64,000 nt of DNA from Actinomycetes bacterium. GTDB taxonomy: Bacteria; Actinomycetota; Coriobacteriia; Coriobacteriales; UBA8131. Below, in pieces: positions 25,461 to 34,663 of the stretch (its first letter is position 1; every line of letters begins with the position of its first letter). The notes beneath the pieces are model-generated. The model saw only the letters and a list, made by a program, of their open reading frames with translations, was not told the DNA's origin and ran no database searches. The position numbers and the translations under genes are program-made. The stretch covers positions 137,147-201,146 of the forward strand of contig WRGR01000046.1 of NCBI GenBank assembly GCA_009787085.1. The letters run 5' to 3'.

Positions 25461-27062
25461 ATGAACCTACAACGACCCAACGCCAACGAAGCCACCCAAA
25501 CCTCGAACCGCTCCAGAAGTGTAGCTCCTGTCAGCGGCATGTGTACCCGCTGCGTGGACGACTGCCGCGGCAACTGCGAGGTCTTCAAATCCTCCTTCCG
25601 CGGCCGTGAAGTCATCTACCCTGCTCCCTTCGGCCATGTCACCGCCGGTGCCGACAAAGACTATCCGGTTGATTACTCCCACCTGAATATCAACGGCTAC
25701 GCACTCGGCTTGGAAGGTCTGCCGGAGGGCTTGGAGGCTGGCCCGGACACCGCCACCTTCCCAACCGTTGACACCACCACCGAGTTCGGCTACAAGAACA
25801 AAGTCAAGATGAAGATGCCGATCTTCACCGGTGCCTTGGGCTCCACCGAAGTGGCCCGCGCCAACTGGGAGCAGTTTGCCATCGGCACCGCCATCACCGG
25901 CATCTCCTTGGTCTGCGGCGAGAACGTCTGTGGCATCGACCCAGCCCTGGAGCGCGACAGCTCCGGCAACGTGACCAAGGCTCCGGACATGGAGCGCCGT
26001 GTCAACCTGTACCGCGAGTTCCACGAAGGCTACGGCGACATCCTCGTCCAGGCCAACGTTGAGGACACCCGCCTAGGCGTGCCGCGCTACGTTATCGAGA
26101 AGCTTGGTGTGGAGACCGTCGAGCTGAAGTGGGGACAAGGTGCCAAGTGCATCGGCGGCGAGATCAAAGTCGACAGCCTCGAGCGAGCCTTGGAACTGCA
26201 AAACCGTGGCTACATCGTCACCCCTGACCCCTCCAACGAGGCCATCCAGGCGGCATTCAAGGCCGGCAGCATCAAGCAGTTCGAGCGTCACAGCCGTTTG
26301 GGCTTCGTTGACGAGGAAGACTTCTACAACACCGTGCAGACCCTGCGCGATCTCGGTGCTAAGCGTGTCACCCTGAAAACCGGTGCCTATCCGATGCGCG
26401 AGCTGGCCATGGCCATGAAGTGGTCGTCCAACGCCAAGATCGACCTTTTGACCATCGACGGTGCCCCCGGAGGTACCGGCATGAGCCCCTGGCGGATGAT
26501 GGAGGAGTGGGGTGTTCCCACCTTCTACCTGCAGTCCATGGCCTATGAGCTGGCCTGTATGCTGGATGCCCAGGGCGACTACGTGCCCGACTTGGCTATC
26601 GCCGGCGGCTTTTCCGAAGAGGCCGGCATCTACAAAGGCCTGGCCATGGGTGCCCCCTACTTCAAGGCCGTCTGTATGGGCCGTGCCCTGATGATCCCGG
26701 GCTTTGTGGGCAAAAACATCGAGAAGTGGCTGAAGGAGGGCGACCTGCCCAAGACCATCGCCGACTTCGGTGCCAACAAGGAGGCGATCTTCGTCACCTA
26801 CGAGACCTTGAAGGCCCGCTTCGGCAAAGACATCGAGCGCATCCCGCTGGGCGCCATTGGCATCTACACCTATGCCGACCGCCTGAAGGTCGGGCTGCAG
26901 CAGATCATGGCCGGCTCCCGCTGCATGAGCCTGCCGGCCATCAGCCGCGACGACCTGATCGCCCTGACCCCCGAAGCCGCCGACATCTCCGGTATCGAGT
27001 ACGTCATGGATGCCTACCGCGACGAGGCCCTGGCCATCATCAAGGGCTATTCCATCAAATAG
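25461..27062 (+). CDS. FMN-binding glutamate synthase family protein
   Basis: A 533-residue stand-alone version of the FMN domain of glutamate synthase large subunit. The TIM-barrel core shows the family segments ELKWGQGAKCIGGE (about residue 223) and LLTIDGAPGGTGMSPWRM (about 331), which bind FMN and flank the active site. The N-terminal segment is cysteine-rich (CTRCVDDCRGNC, residues 28-39) and might hold an Fe-S cluster or zinc. The amidotransferase and the small subunit are absent, so true glutamate synthase activity cannot be assumed. Codon choice is strongly biased, which suggests high expression. Ribosome site AAGGAG; a strong terminator follows. Confidence 0.88.
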   Translation: MNLQRPNANEATQTSNRSRSVAPVSGMCTRCVDDCRGNCEVFKSSFRGREVIYPAPFGHVTAGADKDYPVDYSHLNINGYALGLEGLPEGLEAGPDTATFPTVDTTTEFGYKNKVKMKMPIFTGALGSTEVARANWEQFAIGTAITGISLVCGENVCGIDPALERDSSGNVTKAPDMERRVNLYREFHEGYGDILVQANVEDTRLGVPRYVIEKLGVETVELKWGQGAKCIGGEIKVDSLERALELQNRGYIVTPDPSNEAIQAAFKAGSIKQFERHSRLGFVDEEDFYNTVQTLRDLGAKRVTLKTGAYPMRELAMAMKWSSNAKIDLLTIDGAPGGTGMSPWRMMEEWGVPTFYLQSMAYELACMLDAQGDYVPDLAIAGGFSEEAGIYKGLAMGAPYFKAVCMGRALMIPGFVGKNIEKWLKEGDLPKTIADFGANKEAIFVTYETLKARFGKDIERIPLGAIGIYTYADRLKVGLQQIMAGSRCMSLPAISRDDLIALTPEAADISGIEYVMDAYRDEALAIIKGYSIK

Positions 27063-27117
27063 CTTGAAGTCAAGCAAGGCTCGCAGCTCATGTCGTTGAG
27101 CCACCAAGCCCAAAACA

Positions 27118-27154
27118 AAGAACAGGCAGCCCAAAAGTGGCTGCCTGTTCTTTT
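27118..27154 (+). terminator. Terminator of the glutamate-synthase-like gene
   Basis: AAGAACAGGCAGCC (27118-27131) pairs perfectly with GGCTGCCTGTTCTT (27139-27152) around a 7-nt loop and is followed by T residues. This is a classical intrinsic terminator. Confidence 0.9.
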
Positions 27155-27225
27155 GGATTTGAACTTATCGCTATTTCTGTCCGTCATTCTGGCACCGCTA
27201 ATCCTTGCTCCTAGCCCTTTAAGAA

Positions 27226-27944
27226 TTTGCCAGCTTGGTCGGGGAATTTTCTGACTAACCAGCTCAGCACTTCCAGCTGGTCGGCACCAGTTGCTCTTCT
27301 AATTTGGATGAGCAGCTTCTCGTGTGACGGCCTATCCAGCGTCAGATTTGCTGCTTGACTCCCGCGACCTCACGCAATTCATCCGAACCAAGCACTTCGC
27401 CAACATAACTAAAAAAGTTTATGCCCAGCGGCCAAACAAAATATCTCGCATTTTCCTCTTTTAAAGCCACCAGCACTGCCCTTGAGCGCTGTTGAGGCAC
27501 GCCATAGTGGTCCGCCTCGACAAGTTCCCAAAAGCCCTGATAGCCAAGTGATGCGAAACTATCGATGATTTGCTGACGGTAGTGATCAAATTTGCAGGAG
27601 AAAAGACCTTTGACATTCTCCAGCATCAGAGCCTTGGGGTCGCATTCTGCAACCAGCCGTAAGGCTTTTGGAAACAGGTCTCTCTCGTCATCTTGACCTA
27701 GCTGTTTACCGGCAATTGAAAAGGGCGGGCATGGATCCCCACCAGCAATCAAGTCAAGGCCAATGTAGGCTTTCGCTGAGAATGACCTGACATCACCTTC
27801 AATGACATTCCACTCTCGCCGGTTGTTTCTCAGCGTCTCACAAGCCAGCTTATCAATCTCCACCAGTGCCACACGCCGAAACCCGGCCTGCTCCAAGCCG
27901 ATGGCCTACCCGCCAGTGCCAGCACATATTTTAATTGACTTCAT
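27226..27944 (-). pseudogene. DNA cytosine-C5 methyltransferase, inactivated
   Basis: From ATG 27942-27944 the frame reads MKSIKICAGTGG, then an in-frame TAG, then AIGLEQAGFRRVALVEID. In intact enzymes the TAG position is a Gln of motif I (AdoMet binding), so this is a CAG-to-TAG nonsense change. The rest keeps motif IV (GGDPCPPFSIAGKQ, catalytic Cys), LENVKG and the QQRSRAV motif. After a frame break near 27341 the next frame carries a charged 43-residue tail ending at 27226. The target-recognition region and motifs IX-X appear to be missing. A restart at TTG 27896 could make a 184-residue fragment without motif I, unlikely to be active. Confidence 0.8.
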
Positions 27945-28020
27945 TAGTGTTCCAGTTCTATACGCTATCACTGCGGTGCCTGCGCCTAGCCGTTCTCGAT
28001 CAGCCCCGTACTCATGCCAA

Positions 28021-28096
28021 TGGTGGAGATGATGGGACTCGAACCCACGACCCCCGCCGTGCAAAGGCGGTGCTCTCCCAGCTGAGCTACATCCCC
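28021..28096 (-). tRNA. tRNA-Ala (TGC)
   Basis: On the minus strand a full cloverleaf is seen: it starts GGGGATG, has D-arm GCTCAGCTGGGAGAGC, an anticodon stem CCGCC/GGCGG around TTTGCAC (anticodon TGC), T-loop GGTTCGAGTCC, and an encoded CCA. Confidence 0.95.
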
Positions 28097-28161
28097 ATCG
28101 GCGAAACAGCAGTATACCGCATCATCACCGCCAATGGGAGCGACAATGCGCAATCCTTTCT

Positions 28162-28194
28162 AGACTTACAGCAGACTTACAGCAGACTTACAGC
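28162..28194. repeat. Three 11-bp tandem units at the end of a trkA gene
   Basis: AGACTTACAGC is repeated three times without mismatches, overlapping the stop codon (TAA) of the minus-strand TrkA gene. The last unit contributes the final codons, so the slippage product set the C-terminus. Confidence 0.85.
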
Positions 28195-28871
28195 AGGCAC
28201 TCGCGGATCTTTTCCCCTTGGCCGGTATTGCTGACGCAGACCACAGTGTCACCGGGGTAGAGCATAGTCGAGCCTTTGACTATGGACATCTCGCCTTCAT
28301 GGCCGACTGCCACCAGCAACACGCCTTCTGGCAGCTCGATGTCGGCCACCTGGCAGCCCGCAGGGCCGATGCGCCGCTTGCCCTTCGTGTTCGTCGAGAA
28401 CGGCGGGATAATCACCTCTGTGACCAACAAGTTGCCCTGAGCCAGGGTCATCACGGCGTGTACTGCCCCGGCTGTGGCCTCACTTTCGATCAAACGTGAG
28501 ATCACCGATGTGGACGATACGGCCTCCACCCCCACCCGCCGGAAGATCCGCTCGTTTCTTGGGCTGTTGACCCGGGCGATGGAACGGGGGGCATTGAAGA
28601 CCAGCTTGGCAATCTCGCAAGAAACCAAGTTAACGTCATCAGAGCCGGTGGTGGCAACAAAGATGTCGGCCTCAGCAGTCCCAGCGTCATCCTGAATTCT
28701 GGAATCGCAGCCGTCACCGTGTACTATCAGTATCTGATGCTGCAGCCTCAAGGCCAAGGCATCGATCTTCTTCTCATTGATCTCAATAATTGCTACCCGA
28801 TGGCGGTTGTCAAGCAAGGTATGGGCAAGCTGTTCACCAACCTTACCGCCGCCGTTGATCACCACATACAT
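28188..28871 (-). CDS. trkA: TrkA-type K+ uptake regulatory subunit (second)
   Basis: Cytoplasmic gating subunit of a Trk/Ktr potassium channel, 227 residues. It has an N-terminal RCK/TrkA-N Rossmann domain (INGGGKVGEQLAHTL, then acidic residue after VAIIEIN for the nucleotide) and a TrkA-C domain after about residue 140 (ELPEGVLLVAVGHEGEM). The start ATG 28869-28871 follows AAAGG. It is 55 bp downstream of a second TrkA gene, and the two probably form one ring. No TrkH/KtrB channel gene is in view. Confidence 0.9.
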   Translation of the reverse strand: MYVVINGGGKVGEQLAHTLLDNRHRVAIIEINEKKIDALALRLQHQILIVHGDGCDSRIQDDAGTAEADIFVATTGSDDVNLVSCEIAKLVFNAPRSIARVNSPRNERIFRRVGVEAVSSTSVISRLIESEATAGAVHAVMTLAQGNLLVTEVIIPPFSTNTKGKRRIGPAGCQVADIELPEGVLLVAVGHEGEMSIVKGSTMLYPGDTVVCVSNTGQGEKIRECLL

Positions 28872-28925
28872 TTGCTTTACCTTTCTTGACCCGGCTGTCT
28901 GAATCCAAGGCCACGGATGCACCCA

Positions 28926-29582
28926 TTAATCACGCATGTAGTGCTTCAGGGAATCGATCATATCTTTATGCACACCAACAATGACAATATCCCCGTTGTG
29001 GAGTACGCTTTCCTCGTCGGGGATCGAGCTGGCACTGCCGTCCGCCCGCTCGAACACCGCCACCCGCAGCTGATGCTTGCGCTCCAAATCACGCACCCGC
29101 ACCGACTCCACATCCAGCTCATCTAAGTTCAGGGCAAAGCGCAACAACTCAAAGTCGCCCATGGAATCAACGTGGCTGCCAAGGCCGGCAATAACCTTGG
29201 AGTACATCTCTTCGGCCACCAAGTTGGTGCCGCAGACATAGTCGAAGCCTAGTTGCAGGTAAGCGTTCTCTCTGTCCGGATTGAACAGCCGAGCCAATAC
29301 ATGGGGCACCTCGAACAGGCGGCGAGCCACCTCAGCGATCATCAGGTTGCTGTTATCGATATCGGTGACCGCCGCCAGCACGTCGCACTCGTCTATCCCG
29401 GCCTCTAGCAGCACATCCTCATCAAAGCCAACGCCAATCACCCGTCGGCCCTCGAAGTTTCGCCCCAACGACATGAAAGATGCCGGATTGCTGTCGATGA
29501 TCGCCACTTCATGGCCGGCTTCGGAGAAAAGCATCGCCAGCCGGGATCCGACCCTGCCACAACCAACGATGATGATGTTCAT
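28926..29582 (-). CDS. trkA: TrkA-type K+ uptake regulatory subunit (first)
   Basis: 218 residues with the same two domains: NAD-binding Rossmann fold (IIVGCGRVGSRLA, IIDSNP) in the first 130 residues, and a TrkA-C domain (GDIVIVGVHKDM near the C-terminus). It differs in sequence from the trkA gene just downstream, so this is an old duplication. It starts 12 bp after the stop of the large M28-like gene, suggesting a common transcript. Confidence 0.9.
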   Translation of the reverse strand: MNIIIVGCGRVGSRLAMLFSEAGHEVAIIDSNPASFMSLGRNFEGRRVIGVGFDEDVLLEAGIDECDVLAAVTDIDNSNLMIAEVARRLFEVPHVLARLFNPDRENAYLQLGFDYVCGTNLVAEEMYSKVIAGLGSHVDSMGDFELLRFALNLDELDVESVRVRDLERKHQLRVAVFERADGSASSIPDEESVLHNGDIVIVGVHKDMIDSLKHYMRD

Positions 29583-29593
29583 TGCCAGTTTCC

Positions 29594-32500
29594 CTAAAGG
29601 TTCTTGATCGCCTCGACGATCAGCTCGGTAACCGCGCTGACCTTGTCTTCACGCAGCCGCCCCAAGTCGTTGTCCCGATACCGCCAAGAGTGGGGTAGGT
29701 TGTTTCCCATGCCAATCAACGATATGGCACGCCCACCACGCTTCAAGGCAAAACTAGCGTCCGTGTTAAATGCGGTGTAGGCTCGCGGCGCCATGGGCAT
29801 GGCCAGTTCCTGGGCAGCCACTGAGAACAGATTCTGTAAGCGCTGGTCGGTGCGGCTGGAAACAGGCTCACCTTCCAGAATGGTATAGCAGAGGTCGCCC
29901 GCACCAACTCCCAGCAAGTTGATGAACAAGCTGCCCCGAAGCTGACGGTCATGCCGCTTCAACAGGTCTTTGACTCCCTCATGGTTCAGCTCGCCGGCGC
30001 CCAAGGCAACGAGCCAAATCTCCTTGTCTAACAACTCCTCAGAGAGCCCTTCCAAAGCCGCAACATCTTCCTCATAGTCTAGGCCACCATAAGCGCCACC
30101 GCGCCACGGGTCTTTGCCCTCATCATCAAAATTGTCCCATGAGCCGATGGAGTCACCTTCTTTGCGGGCATCGAAATCCTTGTCAACACCTAGCCATTGC
30201 GATGGCGGCTCGTCGAAGCCCCGCTTCCGGCGACTTGAGAATTTGGCGCTGATCGAACTGAAGAAGGAGCGCACACCGGATTCCTTGATCTGCGCCAACT
30301 CGGGGTCAGAATAGGTGCCGGCGCTGGTGTAGTGGCCACCGGTCATCTGTGATGAGTCGTCGGCATCTTCCACGAAGATCTCCTCTTCTTGGTGATAGGC
30401 CAAAAGCTCCTCGCCCACTGGCTTCATCACACCGGTTGAGCCCAGCGGGATAAATGACCCGGTATTGGAGATCGGCGATTCCTCGGTGGAGAAAAGCTCA
30501 TCGGATGGAAGGTCTGCGCCCGCCAGTGCCTCTTGTTTGGCAGAGAGCTTGGCGGTCGGGCTGGGAACCACTTCCGGCAAGTTATGCAGCCGCTTATTCA
30601 AATTGTCGATGTTCCCGGTTTTTTCCTTGCTGGAAATACTTCCCGTCTGTTCTTTGCTGGATATGTTAGCGGTGTTACCGGTTTTGTCTTTACCGGAGAT
30701 GTTGCCAGTTTTCTCCTTGGTTGATTTCTCCTTGGTTGAGCCTCTGCTTGCCAACCCCTGCGGATTGGTGGCAGCCAAATTACCAGTGGCATCACTGCCT
30801 GCTGCAACCGCCCGGACAGCCGTTGGTGCGGCAGGAGCGCGGCCTTTAAGGCTCTCATGACGCGGAGCGGCAACTGCCGAGTTTTCTGACTCATCTGTGA
30901 CTGAATCCGGGCGCGGCAACACCTTCTTACGCGACGGCATCACCTCTGGCAATGAACGCAATGCCGCGTTGGTGTCCGCCTCGTCTTGAATCGGCAGAAT
31001 CAAGGTGCTGGAGTCGGCATCGTCTGCTGCAATCACTTGGAAGGCCTGACGATCCAAACCTGACATATCCGGCCTTGCCGTTCGCTGCTCTGGAGCCGAT
31101 CTACGACCGCTGGTTGGGGACACAGCACTAGAAGCATCAGGTGAGGCTTTGGATGCCTTGGTGCGAGGTGTTGCAACCATTGATGCCTTGTCAGCGGCCG
31201 GCTCCATATCGTCTAGCTCAATCGCAGCAGGCTTCTTTTTTGTGGGAACATCGTCTGCAACTGGTTCTTTTTTGGCCGGTGAGCTAGCGGGGGCGATTTC
31301 CGGAGCGGCTGTTCCGCTCTCAAGAGCCGTGCTGTCGATATCCGCTGGACTTTTTATCGAGGCCGCGCTACCGGCAACCTCAGCAGCGGACAGCATGGGC
31401 TCATCAGGGGTCGCAGGAACCACGGTGGCCACAGGAGTCACGGCGGGCGGTGGTGTCACGGCGGGCGGTGGTGTCACGGCGGGCGGTGGTGTCACGGCAT
31501 TTGCAGGAACCGCTTCTACCGCAGGAGTTGCAGAAGCCACGGGGGTCACTGGCGGAGCCACTGCGGTCACTGGAGCCACGGGGGCTGCAGGGACGGGCAC
31601 TGGCAATTCAAACTCTCCCATCGCCGCCGCAGATGTATCAGCCGAAGCCGCATTGGCCGCAGCGCCAGTTTTCTGCTCTGTTTCTTGGGAGCGCTGGCGG
31701 AGATCTTCGGCAGTAATTGGAATATCAGCAAAGATCGACCGGCCTGTTTCTGAGCCGTCCCCGTGCCGCGCCAGGCGGTCGCTTTTCTCCTCGGCTTTCT
31801 TTTTGGCTTGGGTGAACCAAGCCGGCACACTTGGCTCTGGGGATATCTCTGGCTCAACCGGCTTCGCAGCCGGCCGCGCAGCCGAATCTATAGCATCCAT
31901 CTCGCCTATCGGCTCCGGCACAAAAGGCTGCTCTGGAGCCGCCCGGCGGCTGACGAAGGGACTGCCCAGCACCGTGCCTACCTGCACCAGCTGATCGGCC
32001 ACCGACCGCACCGGTTGTACCGCCGTTCCCGCCGATGGCGGATAAACTGGGTGTGGGTGGTCAAGCGAATGGCTTTCAGGAGCAACCGCCTCAGGGTACT
32101 CGCCTTCCGGCTGCCCTGCCTCGGGCACCTCTGCCGCCTCTGGCAGGTCATCGGCAATTTCCTCTGGCGGGTTCGCAGCTTGCTCAGGCTCTAACAAGAC
32201 CTCGCTACGCGCCAACGGCCCCGCGCTTGCAGCAGACCGCAGGGACGACACCCTACGAGCGCGACCCTGATGCTCTCCGTCAACCGCAGCCTCGGCCTCT
32301 TCCTGCGGCTGGTTTATCGGTTCTTCAACTCGCCGGGCAAGCAGCTCGCCAAGCCGATAAAGAACACCTACACTGGAAAGATTGCAATTGGCTCCAAGCT
32401 GATAGGGACGCACTTGGTTGATAATTCCGCCAATTAGCGAAACCCCCACGACCACCGCGCCGACGAACATCAGCCAAGAGACAATGGGCTGGATAACCTC

Positions 32501-33043
32501 GGGCAAGGGCGCAAAGTCCAAGATCGCAGAGAGCAACACGGCAAGCAGGCCGCCTCGCAGCAAATACCTCAGCACCCCCAGCCGACTGGCCAACGGCAGC
32601 GAAGTTTCTAGAAGTGCCCGCCCACTGTCATAGTTCGCCAGTATCACGACCTTGCGGCCACGGCTATTGCCCCCCCGTTTGCCGGCTGGCTGATAACGGG
32701 CGATGACGTTTTGGCTGATGCGCGCGGGCAGAAAGCGATTCAAAAGCTGCAAATGCAAAGTACCCGGCAAATGCAACAACACGCCCAGCAGCACCAGCAC
32801 CAAACCGACAATCGAAGCTTGCGACTGCGCCCCGAACAGGACTGCCCCCAGCACCACCAAAAAGTTGCCGGCCAAGGGCAAGTACTGGGCCCATGGATAA
32901 CAATTGAATTCGTCAACATTCGTACTTAAACCAAAGCTCTCAAACTGCTGGGCGATGATATCCGCAGCCCGGTACTCCTTTTCAGTGCCTGCAGGCCTGA
33001 AGCCAACATCGCCAGCCAGTTCTTCGAGGTACTCGACGGTCAT
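29594..33043 (-). CDS. M28-like membrane pseudo-peptidase with large disordered insert
   Basis: A 1149-residue protein. Residues 1-50 resemble the N-terminus of M28 aminopeptidases (GFRPAGTEKEYRAADIIAQQF). Four hydrophobic segments lie at about 56-96 and 160-210. The places where M28 enzymes carry zinc ligands are altered: AHYDS is ANYDS (residues 136-140) and GANDN is GANCN (217-221). Residues of about 240-1000 are a low-complexity insert rich in Pro, Ala, Glu, Ser and Lys with several short repeats (VTPPPA three times, KEKTGNIS-like units). The fold resumes at IWLVALGAGEL (about 1006), with TDASFALKRGG and PHSW near the end. I infer an inactive membrane relative of M28 peptidases. It lies upstream of the two trkA genes; function unknown. 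Confidence 0.7.
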   Translation of the reverse strand: MTVEYLEELAGDVGFRPAGTEKEYRAADIIAQQFESFGLSTNVDEFNCYPWAQYLPLAGNFLVVLGAVLFGAQSQASIVGLVLVLLGVLLHLPGTLHLQLLNRFLPARISQNVIARYQPAGKRGGNSRGRKVVILANYDSGRALLETSLPLASRLGVLRYLLRGGLLAVLLSAILDFAPLPEVIQPIVSWLMFVGAVVVGVSLIGGIINQVRPYQLGANCNLSSVGVLYRLGELLARRVEEPINQPQEEAEAAVDGEHQGRARRVSSLRSAASAGPLARSEVLLEPEQAANPPEEIADDLPEAAEVPEAGQPEGEYPEAVAPESHSLDHPHPVYPPSAGTAVQPVRSVADQLVQVGTVLGSPFVSRRAAPEQPFVPEPIGEMDAIDSAARPAAKPVEPEISPEPSVPAWFTQAKKKAEEKSDRLARHGDGSETGRSIFADIPITAEDLRQRSQETEQKTGAAANAASADTSAAAMGEFELPVPVPAAPVAPVTAVAPPVTPVASATPAVEAVPANAVTPPPAVTPPPAVTPPPAVTPVATVVPATPDEPMLSAAEVAGSAASIKSPADIDSTALESGTAAPEIAPASSPAKKEPVADDVPTKKKPAAIELDDMEPAADKASMVATPRTKASKASPDASSAVSPTSGRRSAPEQRTARPDMSGLDRQAFQVIAADDADSSTLILPIQDEADTNAALRSLPEVMPSRKKVLPRPDSVTDESENSAVAAPRHESLKGRAPAAPTAVRAVAAGSDATGNLAATNPQGLASRGSTKEKSTKEKTGNISGKDKTGNTANISSKEQTGSISSKEKTGNIDNLNKRLHNLPEVVPSPTAKLSAKQEALAGADLPSDELFSTEESPISNTGSFIPLGSTGVMKPVGEELLAYHQEEEIFVEDADDSSQMTGGHYTSAGTYSDPELAQIKESGVRSFFSSISAKFSSRRKRGFDEPPSQWLGVDKDFDARKEGDSIGSWDNFDDEGKDPWRGGAYGGLDYEEDVAALEGLSEELLDKEIWLVALGAGELNHEGVKDLLKRHDRQLRGSLFINLLGVGAGDLCYTILEGEPVSSRTDQRLQNLFSVAAQELAMPMAPRAYTAFNTDASFALKRGGRAISLIGMGNNLPHSWRYRDNDLGRLREDKVSAVTELIVEAIKNL
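31438..31495. repeat. 18-bp tandem repeat in the M28-like gene
   Basis: TCACGGCGGGCGGTGGTG is present three times in a row plus a partial copy. It encodes the VTPPPA repeats of the low-complexity insert on the minus strand and keeps the frame. Confidence 0.9.
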
Positions 33044-33196
33044 GATTTATTACCTTCCCGATAGGCTCCTCAACAACTTACCCACCCTGCCCGTGTGCAC
33101 AGCGCCGCCACTCTCAGAGCACCATGCGCACGAACGAGAACGGTACGGTTCTGCTCACAATTCAGTGCAACAACTTTAATTGCTGCTTCTCTTGAT

Positions 33197-33202
33197 ATTA
33201 TA
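33197..33202 (-). promoter_or_regulatory. Candidate -10 box for the M28-like/trkA transcript
   Basis: TATAAT on the minus strand in an A/T-rich spacer (33050-33283), about 155 bp before the M28-like gene start. No good -35 is seen at 17 bp, so this is a weak call. Confidence 0.35.
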
Positions 33203-33283
33203 GAGCAATATTGGTAAAAACATAAATTGTTCAAAACTTATATTGATACTCCTGTCGAAGTTTCGTATACTCACCCCTCGAAC

Positions 33284-34663
33284 TCAGCCGCTGAGCGACT
33301 GGGGTTCGCCGGGATTTTGCTCGATCCATGCCCGCAGCCTAACATCAATATCAGCAGTATTGCTGCGCAGTTCGCGGTAAGCATTACGCCAAGGGGTCGT
33401 CAAGCCGTCATAGGCATCGACAATGATGCTCCGGGGGTCATCCGGGACCTTTTTCGCCATCTCTACAGCTTCGGCATCCTTGGCCAGAAATTCTTGGTTT
33501 TTCTGATTGGCGGTATCATTGTCCTGAGCCAGGGCCGCTTGGTTGGAGGCGATGGCCAATTGGCAGGAATCAATTCGAGCGTTGGTGTAGTCCATCAGAG
33601 AGCCAAAGTCAGCAGTCTGGAAAGACTGGGCAGCCAGAGTCAGGGCATCTTTGGCCTCCTGTAATTTTTGCAACGCCCCTTGGTTCAGTTCTAGGGCATG
33701 GGGAAGCTGAGCCGGACCGGCGTTGTTCACTTCACTCACCGCTTGGCGCATAGCGGTGTCGGCGCTAACCAAGGCCGCCCAAGCTATGTCCAGCTGTCCG
33801 GCGCACTGCATGGCGCTGATGTCAGCATTGGTCAGCTGCACACTCAGATCAAGCAGCTGCTTGCGACTGCTGGCGGCATCGACGGCATCTTTGGCGACTT
33901 GCCGATTTTCCGGTTCGGCAAAGTCCCGCTCGGCTTTGCTGGCTTTCTCGACGGCTTGGTCCAAAACATCCTGCGCCCCTTCGACTTGACCGAGCAAGGC
34001 CTGCAGGTCGGGCAGAGAATCCAATGTAACCTGTGTATCCATGGTCTTATCCAAGGCCACCACCACAACATCAGCCTCTTGGATACAGGCAATGGCATCG
34101 GTCAGTACCGAATAGGCCTGCCCGGCCAACACCGAGCGCATCGCCTCGGTCTGCGCCTGAAGCACACGCAGGTAGATAGACAGTGAGCCGGTCAATACGA
34201 TGAACACCGCAGCGGCCGTGATCAAAAGTGGCCAGATCGGCGAGCGCTCCTTCTGGCTCTCTTCAGCCAAGGCGGCCAGTGATGCCTCAGCGGTGATCTC
34301 CACGTCCGCCAAGTCAAAGTCGTATACCGGCGGCGAGTCGGGCGCTTTGTTGCCGTTCTCAGCCACCGCCTTCTGCAAAATGGCCGTAGCGTCACTCTCC
34401 TTGCCCACCGGCAACGACGAGCCCGTCTCGATGGCCGTATCCAAGCTGGAGTCGGCTTTTGATTCGCTGTTCAGGAACTCATCGATCAGTGCCTCCATCT
34501 CCTTCGAGCTAGGAGAGGCGCGCCGCTTGGAAGGGGGCGCAGACGGCTTTGCGGGCGGTCGCACGGGCGCGGGCGGCGGCGAGAAGGACGAACCCTTGCC
34601 GCCTTCTCGGCCAGCGGTCAAAGAACGGCCTTCGTCGTCAGATGGAGGTATGCGCACGACCAT
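33284..34663 (-). CDS. Membrane-anchored coiled-coil protein, unrecognised
   Basis: I do not recognise a family. The 459-residue protein has a Pro/Ser/Lys-rich cytoplasmic N-terminus (about 1-140), one membrane helix (WPLLITAAAVFIVLTGSLSIYL, about 145-166) and a long extracytoplasmic part rich in Ala, Gln, Asp and Leu that should form helical coiled coils (about 170-420). The topology resembles a wall-side sensor or structural protein. Its ATG (34661-34663) overlaps the purA stop (TAATG), so it is translationally coupled to purA, an odd partner. Such coupling may simply reflect a compact genome. Confidence 0.65.
   Translation of the reverse strand: MVVRIPPSDDEGRSLTAGREGGKGSSFSPPPAPVRPPAKPSAPPSKRRASPSSKEMEALIDEFLNSESKADSSLDTAIETGSSLPVGKESDATAILQKAVAENGNKAPDSPPVYDFDLADVEITAEASLAALAEESQKERSPIWPLLITAAAVFIVLTGSLSIYLRVLQAQTEAMRSVLAGQAYSVLTDAIACIQEADVVVVALDKTMDTQVTLDSLPDLQALLGQVEGAQDVLDQAVEKASKAERDFAEPENRQVAKDAVDAASSRKQLLDLSVQLTNADISAMQCAGQLDIAWAALVSADTAMRQAVSEVNNAGPAQLPHALELNQGALQKLQEAKDALTLAAQSFQTADFGSLMDYTNARIDSCQLAIASNQAALAQDNDTANQKNQEFLAKDAEAVEMAKKVPDDPRSIIVDAYDGLTTPWRNAYRELRSNTADIDVRLRAWIEQNPGEPQSLSG

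Noticed and set aside
26073-27134. 353-codon frame on the minus strand
   Set aside because: It is antisense to the FMN glutamate-synthase-like gene, whose motifs are unmistakable. The high-GC, biased codon use opens this shadow frame; it has no ribosome site and low-quality protein text.
28162-28194. CRISPR or iteron array
   Set aside because: Only three 11-bp units with no spacers, overlapping a stop codon; best explained by slippage.
31149-31994. 281-codon Ala/Gly/Thr-rich plus-strand frame
   Set aside because: Shadow of the low-complexity insert in the M28-like gene.
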